This document shows positions 15,377 through 23,656 of a stretch of DNA of 64,000 nt, in pieces; within the stretch, counting starts at the first letter, position 1; each line of letters begins with the position of its first letter. Location: assembly GCF_003591035.1 (NCBI RefSeq), contig NZ_QYUO01000001.1:3285628-3349627 (forward strand), given 5' to 3'. The position numbers were made by a program, and so were the translations under genes. The stretch is from Noviherbaspirillum saxi (lineage in GTDB: Bacteria > Pseudomonadota > Gammaproteobacteria > Burkholderiales > Burkholderiaceae_D). The notes under the pieces are model-generated. The model was not told where the DNA came from and made no database searches. It was given only the letters and a program-made list of their open reading frames with translations.

Positions 15377-16404
15377 CAGTCGAGCTTGGCGCCGGAGCGC
15401 TTGACCACGCTTTCATAACGCCGGTTTTCGCGGCGCACGAGGTCGGCGAACTGTGCCGGCGTGGTGGGCGCCGGCTCTGCCGCCAGTTTCTGCATCCGCT
15501 CGCGCACCGCCGGCGAGCGCAGTGCCGCAGTGAATTCCTTGTTCAGCCTGTCGACGACCGCCGGCGGTGTTCCGGCCGGCGCAAAGATGCCGAACCAGGT
15601 GCTGATATCAAAATCCTTGAAGCCCGCCGCGCCGCTCTCGGCAATCGTCGGCAGGTCGGGATAGGCGGATGCGCGGCGCAAGGTGGTGACGCCGATCGCC
15701 TTGATCCGGCCATCGCGTATGCGCGGCGCGGCCGAACCGAGATTGTCGAACATCAGCTGCACATCGCCGCTGAGCAGCGCGGTCTGTGCCGGCGCCGCGC
15801 CGCGATACGGTATGTGCACCATGAAGACGCCGGCCATCTGCTTGAACAGTTCGGCCGCCAGATGGCCGCCGCTGCCATTGCCGCCAGAGGCGAAATTGAG
15901 CTTGCCGGGATGGCGCTTGAGATAAGCAATCAGGTCGGCAACGCTGCGTATATTGTTTTGCGCGGCGAAATCGGCGTTCAGCACCAGCACATTGGGCAGA
16001 TCGGCCACCAGCGTAACCGGCTGAAAATCCTTCAGCGGATCGAAAGGCATGCGTGGATATAGCCAGGGATTGATGGCGTGCGTCGACAGCGCGCCCATGC
16101 CTATCGTGTGTCCGTCCGGGGCCGCTTTCGCGACCACATCCATACCGATATTGCCGCCCGCGCCGGAGCGGTTGTCAACCACGACATTGCCCAGCGTAGG
16201 CCGCACGGCTTCGGCCAGGATGCGGGCGGCGGCATCGAGCGGCCCGCCGGCCGGAAATGGCACGACAAAGGTGATCGGTTTGCCGGATGCAGAAAAATCC
16301 GTGGTTTGCGCACTGGCCCACGGAGCTTGGGCAGCCAGTGCCAGCACGGCGATGGCCAGGATGCGGCGGCGCAGGCTAAACGATGCATTGCGCTTTAAGT
16401 TCAT
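15376..16404 (-). CDS. Bug-family (TctC-type) periplasmic solute receptor, first gene of a two-component operon
   Basis: A 342-residue receptor with a Sec signal peptide (LRRRILAIAVLALAAQAPWA, then SAQ) and the family motifs PITFVVPFPAGGPLDAAARI and DNRSGAGGNIGMDVVAKAAP. It binds an unknown small, probably anionic, metabolite. A GGAG site precedes the ATG at 16404. The stop overlaps the start of the histidine kinase, so receptor, kinase and regulator are made together. This resembles Bug receptors that act in signalling beside TctDE-like systems in Bordetella, but here the kinase is of a soluble PAS/NarX-like type. Confidence 0.92.
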   Translation of the reverse strand: MNLKRNASFSLRRRILAIAVLALAAQAPWASAQTTDFSASGKPITFVVPFPAGGPLDAAARILAEAVRPTLGNVVVDNRSGAGGNIGMDVVAKAAPDGHTIGMGALSTHAINPWLYPRMPFDPLKDFQPVTLVADLPNVLVLNADFAAQNNIRSVADLIAYLKRHPGKLNFASGGNGSGGHLAAELFKQMAGVFMVHIPYRGAAPAQTALLSGDVQLMFDNLGSAAPRIRDGRIKAIGVTTLRRASAYPDLPTIAESGAAGFKDFDISTWFGIFAPAGTPPAVVDRLNKEFTAALRSPAVRERMQKLAAEPAPTTPAQFADLVRRENRRYESVVKRSGAKLD

Positions 16405-16554
16405 GCGGGACTCCAGGATGAAAAGGATGGTGAAGAGACCGGAAGAGTATAGCGATCACTTGCGTCGGGCGCACAGGTTCCGGTTTATGCATGCGGCGAC
16501 AGCATGCTGTGCGCAGCTGCAGCACCATACAACCTGGTGAATTGTTAACAGGTC

Positions 16555-19479
16555 CTAATGCAAGTCCTTGGAGGCCAGGACTTCATGCGTTCCCGGAACC
16601 CGATTCACGCGCGACCAGCTGCCGTTGAGCATCAGCTCTTCAAACTCGTGCGCCGGCACCGGCGGACTGAAGATGAATCCCTGCGCGCCGGTGCAATCGC
16701 GCGCCTTCAGATAGGCGAGCTGTTCAGCGGTTTCGACGCCGCCCGCCACCACCCTGATGCCCAGATTGTGGGCAAGGCTGATGATGGCCGAGGTGATCGC
16801 GGAATCTTCGCGCCGGTGCGGTATGTGCTGGACGAAGGCCTTGTCGATCTTCAGTGCATCGATCCCGAAATCCTTGAAATCGATCAGCGCAGTCGCCCCG
16901 GTCCCGAAATTGTCTATCGTCAGGCGGATGCCCAATGCCCGCAGGTTCGACAGTTGTTCCTTGATTTCGGGGTGCTTGGCCAGCATCGCTTCCGGCACTT
17001 CCAGTTCCAGGCTGGATGGCATCATGCCTTCGTCTTCCAGAATGAAGGGAATCATCGCGACGAATTTCGGATCGTTGAATTGCCGCGCCGAGCAATTGAC
17101 CGACAGGCGCAAATCGCTCAAGCCCCGCGCCTGCCAGCGTCGCACCTGGTGGCAGGCTTCGCGCAGCGCCCACTCGCCGATCTCGACGATCAGTCCGCTC
17201 TGCTCGGCGATTTCCAGGAATTCGCCGGGCAGTACGGTTTCCAGCTCGGTCGCATTCCAGCGCAACAGGGCTTCGACGGTGGCGATTTTCCAGCTGCTGA
17301 GATCGACCAATGGCTGATAGTACAACTCGAATTGATGATTTTTCAAGGCGCCGCGCAGCGCGGCTTCGCGATCTTTTTTCCAGGTCTGTTCGGAGAACAG
17401 GTCGGAGGTATAGAGCTGAAAATTATGCCGGCCGAAATTCTTTGCGCGGTACAGCGCCAGGTCTGCACGTTTGAGCAATTCGACCGAATTCTTGCCATCC
17501 TTCGGAAACACGCACAGGCCGATGCTGGTGCCGCTGATGACTTGCTGGCCGTCGAGCTCATAGGGACGTGCGAGTTCCAGCACCAGCTTGCGCGCCAGCG
17601 TCTCGGACGCATCCGGCTGCGACACATCGGTTTGAATAATGACGAATTCGTCTCCGCCGAGCCGCGCGATGAAATCGGACTCGCGAATCGATGAACGAAT
17701 CCGCAATGCCACTTCCTTGAGCAAGAGGTCGCCGGTATGGTGGCCGAAGGTATCGTTGACGTATTTGAAACGGTCGAGATCGAGCAGCAGCAAGGCCAGC
17801 GGCATCCCGTTCCGTTGGGACAGCGCGAGTGCCTGATGCAACTGGTTGCTGAAATAGACGCGGTTGGGCAGGCCGGTCAGCGCATCATGGTTGGCAAGGA
17901 AGTGGGTCTGCTCTTCAGCCAGGCGCTGCGTGGTCTGGTCGCGCAGGATCTTGACATAGCCGCGCACCAACCCATCGGTACTGCGCAGCGGCGTGACGGC
18001 GCCGGTCGCCCAGAAGCGGTTGCCGTCCTTGCGCCGGTGCCAGCGGTTGGCGTCGGAACGGCCGCGGACGCGCGCTTCTTCCAGTTCGCGCATCGGTTCG
18101 CCTACGGTGCGATCCTCCTTGGTGAACAGACACTCCATATGCTGGCCGATCGCCTCCTGCACCGGGTAGCCAAAAATATGACTGGCACCGGAGTTCCAAC
18201 TGAGGATGCGCCCCTCGATATCGATCATCATGATCGCGTGGTCGGTCGACGCCTCCACCAGCAGGCGAAAGTCCTGCTGCGACTGCTTCAACGCGCGCTC
18301 GACCTCCACCTGCTGGGTGATATCGGCATTGGTTTCGAGATAGCGCGACGGCTGATCGGCGTGAAATTCGAGCGCCCATTGGCTGAACACGATGATTTCG
18401 CGGCCATCCTTGGCGACGTGGATCACCTGCCCTTCCCAATAGTGCTCGCGCTGTACGATCGCACGAATCTCGTCCAGTGGAATCGGAAAGCGCGTGCGCA
18501 GCAGCACATGACTGACCTGGCCGATCGCCTCGTCGCGGCAATACTGGTAAAGCTTTTCCGCGCTCTGGTTCCAGTAAGTGATCACATCCTCGGTCGTTCG
18601 CGCCAGGATCGCATCGCGTGCCAGATCAAGCAGACTGGCCTGTTCCTGCAGCAGGCGCGACTGACGCGCCGTATCTACCGCGCGCCGCCGCAGCTCGGTA
18701 ATGTCGTGGAAAACCGCGACGCCGCCCACCAGCGCGCCCTGGCTGTCGAGCAGCGGTCGGGCGTTAGCGCTCACCCACACACCGGCGGCATCGCTTCCAC
18801 CCGGAATGAATGCCAGCAAACCATCCACGTGTTCACCCCGCAGTGCGCGCGGGATCGGACGTTCCTGATACGTATAGATGCTTATCTGATCGGGCCGGTA
18901 CAAGGTGATGGCGTCGAGCGATTTTCCTTGGCTCAGTTCGGTGCCGTCGATACCGAACAACTGTTGGGCGGCTGGATTGACCATGATAAGGCGTTCGGAC
19001 AAGTCTGCCACGACCACGGCGCCCGCCATACTGTTGAGCACAGACATCGTGATGGTGGCTTGCCGGTGCAATTCCTCTTCCAGCCCCTTGCGCTGGGAGA
19101 TGTCCCGTAACGACGCGAAGAAGATCACCCGGTTCGGCGTCTCCATCGATGTCACCGTCAACTCGACAGGAATTTCGCTGCCATCCTTGCAGCGCGCCGG
19201 CATTTCCACGCGCCGGTTCAGTATCCGCGAGGCACCTCCGTCCAGATAGCGCTTCAGGCCCGCATCATGGCTGGCCCGAAAGCGTTCCGGAATAATGGTC
19301 TGGGTCAGCGGGCGCCCGACGGCTTCCTGTCTGGTCCAGCCAAAGATTTCCTCGGCATGGTCGCTCCACTCCAGAATGCGGCTGTCTCTATCGATAGCGA
19401 TAAAAGCGTCGAGCGAATGGTCGATGATGAGCCGGTAGAGTTCGTCTGCCTGGCTTGCATCCTGGAACAAACTTTTCAT
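16555..19479 (-). CDS. multi-PAS GGDEF-EAL protein (c-di-GMP metabolism)
   Basis: About 974 residues. Several PAS domains (for example ELYRLIIDHSLDAFIAID and SNADITQQVEVERALK) are followed by GGDEF (near residue 606, RLGGDEF, with an intact RxxD inhibitory site RESD five residues before it) and EAL (EALLRW near 736). The cyclase motif is canonical. In the EAL domain the usual DDFGTG loop reads DNFGTG (near 854), so phosphodiesterase activity may be reduced. The ATG at 19479 gives a sensible N-terminus; the frame is open to a GTG at 19605 that touches the ANTAR stop. No membrane segment is evident. Confidence 0.9.
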   Translation of the reverse strand: MKSLFQDASQADELYRLIIDHSLDAFIAIDRDSRILEWSDHAEEIFGWTRQEAVGRPLTQTIIPERFRASHDAGLKRYLDGGASRILNRRVEMPARCKDGSEIPVELTVTSMETPNRVIFFASLRDISQRKGLEEELHRQATITMSVLNSMAGAVVVADLSERLIMVNPAAQQLFGIDGTELSQGKSLDAITLYRPDQISIYTYQERPIPRALRGEHVDGLLAFIPGGSDAAGVWVSANARPLLDSQGALVGGVAVFHDITELRRRAVDTARQSRLLQEQASLLDLARDAILARTTEDVITYWNQSAEKLYQYCRDEAIGQVSHVLLRTRFPIPLDEIRAIVQREHYWEGQVIHVAKDGREIIVFSQWALEFHADQPSRYLETNADITQQVEVERALKQSQQDFRLLVEASTDHAIMMIDIEGRILSWNSGASHIFGYPVQEAIGQHMECLFTKEDRTVGEPMRELEEARVRGRSDANRWHRRKDGNRFWATGAVTPLRSTDGLVRGYVKILRDQTTQRLAEEQTHFLANHDALTGLPNRVYFSNQLHQALALSQRNGMPLALLLLDLDRFKYVNDTFGHHTGDLLLKEVALRIRSSIRESDFIARLGGDEFVIIQTDVSQPDASETLARKLVLELARPYELDGQQVISGTSIGLCVFPKDGKNSVELLKRADLALYRAKNFGRHNFQLYTSDLFSEQTWKKDREAALRGALKNHQFELYYQPLVDLSSWKIATVEALLRWNATELETVLPGEFLEIAEQSGLIVEIGEWALREACHQVRRWQARGLSDLRLSVNCSARQFNDPKFVAMIPFILEDEGMMPSSLELEVPEAMLAKHPEIKEQLSNLRALGIRLTIDNFGTGATALIDFKDFGIDALKIDKAFVQHIPHRREDSAITSAIISLAHNLGIRVVAGGVETAEQLAYLKARDCTGAQGFIFSPPVPAHEFEELMLNGSWSRVNRVPGTHEVLASKDLH

Positions 19480-19605
19480 TGAATTGGTCGGGATCGGCGC
19501 AGTACGCATCCTGATCTGACCATGGCTTGCGCCGGCGGGTTCGCGGCATCTGCAGCATCGGTGAGAATCCGCAATTTCCCGCCCGCAAAGAGGTTCAAAC
19601 CACAC

Positions 19606-19902
19606 TCATCCTTTTGGGCGGCCGCGCTCCGCAAATGCCTGCTTGAACGCATTCAGGGTTTCTTCGGCTTTCAGCAGGTCTTCCGCGATCTCATTGATCT
19701 TGCGTCGGCGCGAACGGGCGTGGTCGCGCAAGACGTCGAATGCAGTGTCACGGTCGCTCTGGAACCGTGCCATCAGCAGCCCGACCGCCATGCTGATCTC
19801 GCGTCCGGCGGCCAGCGCGACCCGCCTTCGGCAAGCATTGCAAATCGCCCTACACCGGCAAGGCACTGCTGTTTTCGCCGGGATACCACACTGCAACGAC
19901 AT
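19606..19902 (-). CDS. small ANTAR-domain protein
   Basis: The C-terminal 60 residues read MAVGLLMARFQSDRDTAFDV and LRDHARSRRRKINEIAEDLL, the ANTAR three-helix RNA-binding domain that binds tandem-hairpin antiterminator RNA. No receiver, GAF or nitrate-sensor domain precedes it: the first 36 residues are cysteine/arginine-rich (MSLQCGIPAKTAVPCRCRAI) and unlike any sensor domain I know. The real start may lie further in, or the gene may be an N-terminally truncated relic. It lies directly upstream of the GGDEF-EAL gene on the same strand and may be coupled to it. Confidence 0.6.
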   Translation of the reverse strand: MSLQCGIPAKTAVPCRCRAICNACRRRVALAAGREISMAVGLLMARFQSDRDTAFDVLRDHARSRRRKINEIAEDLLKAEETLNAFKQAFAERGRPKG

Positions 19903-20141
19903 AAATACGACAGGCGTCTACACTTTTGCCGATTCGGGATAGAATAGCCGCAAGCTGTTACCCACAATAACTAAAAGTATGGACTGGTTTCCACGCTGCA
20001 GTGCAGTAGGCAACCGCTTCGAAAATATCGCTACTGCTCACAAGAATCAGGACCATCCGCTTTCATGCTGAACCCATTCTGCGCAAAAGGCCGGCAGCAC
20101 CTGGTTCACTATCCTCTCTCCGGACAACCAGGATCTTGACC

Positions 20142-21173
20142 ATGGAAGCGCTGCTCAAGCACCTGGTGGACATCACCTGTCAACGCGACCATACCTTGCT
20201 CGACAGTTCCATCGTGTCGGCATTGCATGAACTGGTGGGGGCTTCCCAGGTCTGCGTGCATGAGCTATTCCGTTTTCGCGATGAATTGTATGTCCGCCCG
20301 CGAGTGGGCATGCAGGATGGCAAAATTGTAGCTATGGAAGAGTCGCCGGATAACAACGGAGAACCGATCTCCCGCTATCCGGCACTGCTGGCAGCCATCA
20401 AGCAGCGCAAGACCTGCATGGAAGAGATGACGGCAAACGGCGACCGCATCCTTTGGCTGCCGGTATGGCTGAATGACAAAGTCAGCACTTGCCTGAAAGT
20501 GAGCAACCCGACTCCGTATGGCAGCGGAACGCTGCCCATGATGGAAGGCATCCTTAGCGTCTACCGCAATTATCAAAACATCCTCGATTACAGCGAACGC
20601 GATTCGCTGACCGGCCTGTTGAACCGCAAGACCTTCGATGAAAAGTTTTCACGTCTGTTGTCCGCCAACACGCCGGAAAACTCGCTGCAAAACCAGGAAG
20701 AACGCCGGCATCAACCGGCCGAGGGCATCGGGCAATGGCTGGCGGTGGTCGATATCGACCATTTCAAGCGCGTCAACGACCAGTTCGGCCATTTGTACGG
20801 CGATGAAGTGCTGATTCTGGTCGCGAACTTGCTGCGCCAATCATTCCGCGCGCAAGATAGGGTGTTCCGCTTCGGCGGTGAAGAGTTCGTCGTATTGCTG
20901 CGTTCGACCACGCTGGAAGACGCCCGCAAGATTTTCGAGCGCTTCCGTGCGAATGTCGAACAGCACGACTTCCCCCAGGTCGGCAGGGTAACGGTCAGCC
21001 TGGGCTTTGCCAGTATTTCCACCGAATCTCCGGTAGTCATTCTCGGCCACGCCGATCAGGCGCTCTATTACGCCAAAGCCAACGGCCGCAACCGCGTCTG
21101 CTACTACGACGAACTGGTCAGCAGAGGCGAACTGCATTCCGAAGTCTCGAACGACACCGTCGAATTCTTTTGA
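20142..21173 (+). CDS. diguanylate cyclase (GGDEF) with N-terminal GAF-like sensor
   Basis: A 343-residue protein. The first 160 residues look like a GAF-type sensor (LVGASQVCVHELFRFRDELY), then a GGDEF domain carries RDSLTGLLNRKTFDEKF, DIDHFKRVNDQFGH and the active site FRFGGEEF near residue 245. The RxxD inhibitory site (RAQD) is five residues before it, so product inhibition is likely. It makes c-di-GMP from two GTP. The ATG at 20142 is 8 bases after AGGA; a TTG six bases earlier is also in frame. It is transcribed divergently from the ANTAR and GGDEF-EAL genes. Confidence 0.92.
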   Translation: MEALLKHLVDITCQRDHTLLDSSIVSALHELVGASQVCVHELFRFRDELYVRPRVGMQDGKIVAMEESPDNNGEPISRYPALLAAIKQRKTCMEEMTANGDRILWLPVWLNDKVSTCLKVSNPTPYGSGTLPMMEGILSVYRNYQNILDYSERDSLTGLLNRKTFDEKFSRLLSANTPENSLQNQEERRHQPAEGIGQWLAVVDIDHFKRVNDQFGHLYGDEVLILVANLLRQSFRAQDRVFRFGGEEFVVLLRSTTLEDARKIFERFRANVEQHDFPQVGRVTVSLGFASISTESPVVILGHADQALYYAKANGRNRVCYYDELVSRGELHSEVSNDTVEFF

Positions 21174-21238
21174 CGTTTCGTTGACATCTTGCGGCCGCGT
21201 CCGCCTTTCCACAGTTCGTCATCCGCTTCCAATGCTAT

Positions 21239-21871
21239 TCAATGCGCCGCGCGCTTTACCGTCGCCATCAGCGCGCCCGCCAGCATCAGCAATGCACCGG
21301 CGGTGCGATTACTGGCTGTCACAAAGCGCGTGTTGGCGGTAAAGCGCTGCGTCTTGCTGCCCAGCCATGCGTACAAGCTATACGCGGCGGTATCGAGACC
21401 GATGCAGGTAATGCCGAAGATCAGCAATTGCCGGCCAACCGGCTGCGCCGGGTCGATGAACTGCGGCAGCAAGGCGACGAAATACAGCAAGGCCTTGGGA
21501 TTGGACAACTCGACCACCATCGCCTGCCAGAATGCGCGCAAGCCGCCAGTGGCCTGGCTGGCGTCGCCGGTTACGGTCAAGGCGCTTGCCTTGCTGCGGA
21601 TCGCAGAGATGCCCAGATAGAACAAGTAGACGACACCCACCCATTTGATGACGGAAAACAGCGTTGCGCTCGCCACGATCAGGGCCGCCACCCCGGTAGC
21701 CGACAAGGCGAAGTAAATGGCATTGCCGACCGCGATGCCGGCAATCGCCCAGTATGAACGCCGGAAGCCGTTCGACATGCCCTGCGCGACAACCAGCAAT
21801 GCAGCTGGCCCGGGCGTCAGACAAACGACCGCCGTGGTGACAAAAAATATGAAAAAACTATCCCAGCTCAT
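21239..21871 (-). CDS. LysE/RhtB-family amino-acid exporter
   Basis: A 210-residue inner-membrane protein with about six hydrophobic segments and the family signatures VVCLTPGPAALLVVAQGMSN, AGIAVGNAIYFALSATG and VELSNPKALLYFVALLPQF. The family exports lysine, homoserine, threonine or related amino acids. An Lrp/AsnC regulator is transcribed divergently 150 bp away, the usual arrangement for an exporter controlled by its substrate. The specific substrate is unknown. Confidence 0.9.
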   Translation of the reverse strand: MSWDSFFIFFVTTAVVCLTPGPAALLVVAQGMSNGFRRSYWAIAGIAVGNAIYFALSATGVAALIVASATLFSVIKWVGVVYLFYLGISAIRSKASALTVTGDASQATGGLRAFWQAMVVELSNPKALLYFVALLPQFIDPAQPVGRQLLIFGITCIGLDTAAYSLYAWLGSKTQRFTANTRFVTASNRTAGALLMLAGALMATVKRAAH

Positions 21872-22021
21872 CTTGCTCTCCTATTAGTGGCTGTAGTGGG
21901 TGCGACATTCATCCGGTTTACGGATATCAAGTGTAGGTATCCAAAAGAACAGTTTGAATAGATAATTAAAGTTAAAAATGATGAATCACCTTGTCTTTAA
22001 CTGAAATTCTATGGAATCACC

Positions 22022-22468
22022 ATGAAGATTGATTTTGATGTAATGGATGGCCGTATCCTGGAGATCCTGCAAGCCGATGCGCGGATCACGCTTGCTGAAA
22101 TCGGCCGACGCATCCATATGAGCCAGCCGGCCGTGGCCGAACGGGTAAGGCGCATGGAAGCTGCCGGCGTGATCACCGGTTACCATGCGCGGGTCAACCC
22201 GGCCGCGCTGGGTTATGGCATTACTGCATTCATCCGCGTCTCCAAGCGCAGCCATGAAACGCCGGTCGAAGTGGTCGCCGCCCAAGTGCCGCAGATTGTC
22301 GAATGCCACTCGATCACTGGCGACGACTGCAGCATCGTCAAGGTAGTCGCGACCTCGGTCGGTGAGCTGGAAAAGGTGATCGTCGAACTGACGCGCTGCG
22401 GCGTCACCTCGACCTCGCTGATCCTGTCTTCCTTCATCGAACGCAAGGCGATCAAACCGTCTGCCTAA
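22022..22468 (+). CDS. Lrp/AsnC-family transcriptional regulator
   Basis: A 148-residue regulator. The N-terminal winged helix has DGRILEILQADARITLAEIG and MSQPAVAERVRRMEAAGVI. The C-terminal RAM (ligand-binding) domain includes QVPQIVECHSITGDDCSIVK. Such proteins sense amino acids and form octamers on DNA. Its divergent position next to the LysE-type exporter makes that exporter the likely target, with the 150-bp spacer (21872-22021) as shared promoter region. A LysR-type gene follows 33 bp later on the same strand. Confidence 0.92.
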   Translation: MKIDFDVMDGRILEILQADARITLAEIGRRIHMSQPAVAERVRRMEAAGVITGYHARVNPAALGYGITAFIRVSKRSHETPVEVVAAQVPQIVECHSITGDDCSIVKVVATSVGELEKVIVELTRCGVTSTSLILSSFIERKAIKPSA

Positions 22469-22501
22469 AGCTCTAGCGAGAAACCCGGTTATCATCCGCC
22501 C

Positions 22502-23437
22502 ATGGAACTCCGCCAACTCCGCTACTTCGTGGCAATCGTCGATCATGGCTCGTTGTCGCGCGCGGCACGGGTGCTGCATGTCGCCCAGCCGGCGCTGACC
22601 CAGCAGATCCAGCAGCTGGAAGACGAGCTGGCGGCGCAGCTGCTGCACCGCTCGGCGCAAGGCGTACTGGCGACCGATGCCGGCAAGACGTTTTACGAAC
22701 ACGCGCTGGCGATCCTGAAGCAGGTCGAGGATGCCCGTTCCGCGGTGGCGCAATCCGCCGACAAGCCGTCGGGAACGGTTGCGCTCGGCATTCCGCAAAG
22801 CGTTTCCAGCGCACTGGCCTTGCCGCTGCTCACGGCGGTCCGCCATACCTATCCGGAAATCTCACTGCAGCTGACCGAAGAATTGTCGGGCACCCTGATC
22901 GACCAACTTAAATCGGGCCGCATCAATCTCGCGGTCCTGTTCGACGACGGACAGCTCGGCGCCTTTGCCACCACGCCGCTGGTCGAAGAAGACATGATGT
23001 TCATCGCGCGCGCCGACTCGCGGTATGCGCCGGCCGGCACCAGCATTCCGCTCTCGCTGGCAGTCAAGGTGCCGCTGATCCTGCCCGGCCTGCAGCATGG
23101 CGTGCGGCCGAGGATAGAAAATTGCGTGCGTGCCGCCGGCCTGTCGGTCGACAACGTCATCGACATCAATTCGGTCGCGATCCTTAAATCCGCCTTGCTG
23201 GCCGATCTCGGCGCGACCATCTTGCCGGTCGCGCCGCTGCTGAGTGAAATCGAGCGCGGCCAGCTGATCGCGTATCCGATCGACGGCGTCCACATCTCGC
23301 GCACCGTGTCGCTTTGCTCGTCAAAGAACATTCCGCTCACGAATGCCGCAGCTGCGGTAAGAAAGCTGGTGCTTGCGGTGGCCAGAGATCTTTGCGACAG
23401 CGGTCAATGGACCAGCGCTCAGGCGCTCGGCGCTTAA
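22502..23437 (+). CDS. LysR-family transcriptional regulator
   Basis: A 311-residue LysR protein. The N-terminal helix-turn-helix starts MELRQLRYFVAIVDHGSLSR and contains VAQPALTQQIQQLEDELAAQ. The remainder is the two-lobed effector-binding domain. In the 219 bp between it and the downstream oxidoreductase there is a textbook LysR box (see 23439-23473), so it probably controls that oxidoreductase in the same direction. The effector may be an aromatic amino acid or 2-oxo acid, which is inference. Confidence 0.92.
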   Translation: MELRQLRYFVAIVDHGSLSRAARVLHVAQPALTQQIQQLEDELAAQLLHRSAQGVLATDAGKTFYEHALAILKQVEDARSAVAQSADKPSGTVALGIPQSVSSALALPLLTAVRHTYPEISLQLTEELSGTLIDQLKSGRINLAVLFDDGQLGAFATTPLVEEDMMFIARADSRYAPAGTSIPLSLAVKVPLILPGLQHGVRPRIENCVRAAGLSVDNVIDINSVAILKSALLADLGATILPVAPLLSEIERGQLIAYPIDGVHISRTVSLCSSKNIPLTNAAAAVRKLVLAVARDLCDSGQWTSAQALGA

Positions 23438-23438
23438 T

Positions 23439-23473
23439 GGGTATGATTTTGGGTATCATTTTTTCTTATACCC
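23439..23473 (+). promoter_or_regulatory. LysR-type operator (T-N11-A palindrome) upstream of indolepyruvate oxidoreductase
   Basis: GGGTAT-N11-ATACCC (23451-23473) is a perfect T-N11-A palindrome of the kind bound by LysR regulators. A further GGGTAT half-site lies at 23439-23444. The site starts 13 bp after the LysR stop and about 180 bp before the oxidoreductase ATG. Confidence 0.65.
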
Positions 23474-23656
23474 CCATCCGGATTCCATATTTGCATCTTC
23501 ATTCGCCCCGCCCTACACTTGACTCCATAGCAAATTCACACCCGAAGTTGCTGTAGGGACCCGACAACGGTCCAGCGACATTGGCATGTCATCCGCCTTA
23601 TCCGGCGGCCCAAATGCCAAGCGCAATCTGAAATCACCATTTTGGAGACGAATGTA

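Noticed and set aside
17737..19110. A plus-strand frame of about 457 codons opposite the GGDEF-EAL gene
   Set aside because: It is an antisense shadow of clear PAS and GGDEF coding sequence with no ribosome-binding site or domain.
19480..19605. A longer N-terminus for the GGDEF-EAL protein from a GTG at 19605
   Set aside because: The added 42 residues are Cys/Arg-rich and unlike a PAS-protein start; the ATG at 19479 gives a natural beginning. The GTG remains possible because a purine-rich site precedes it.
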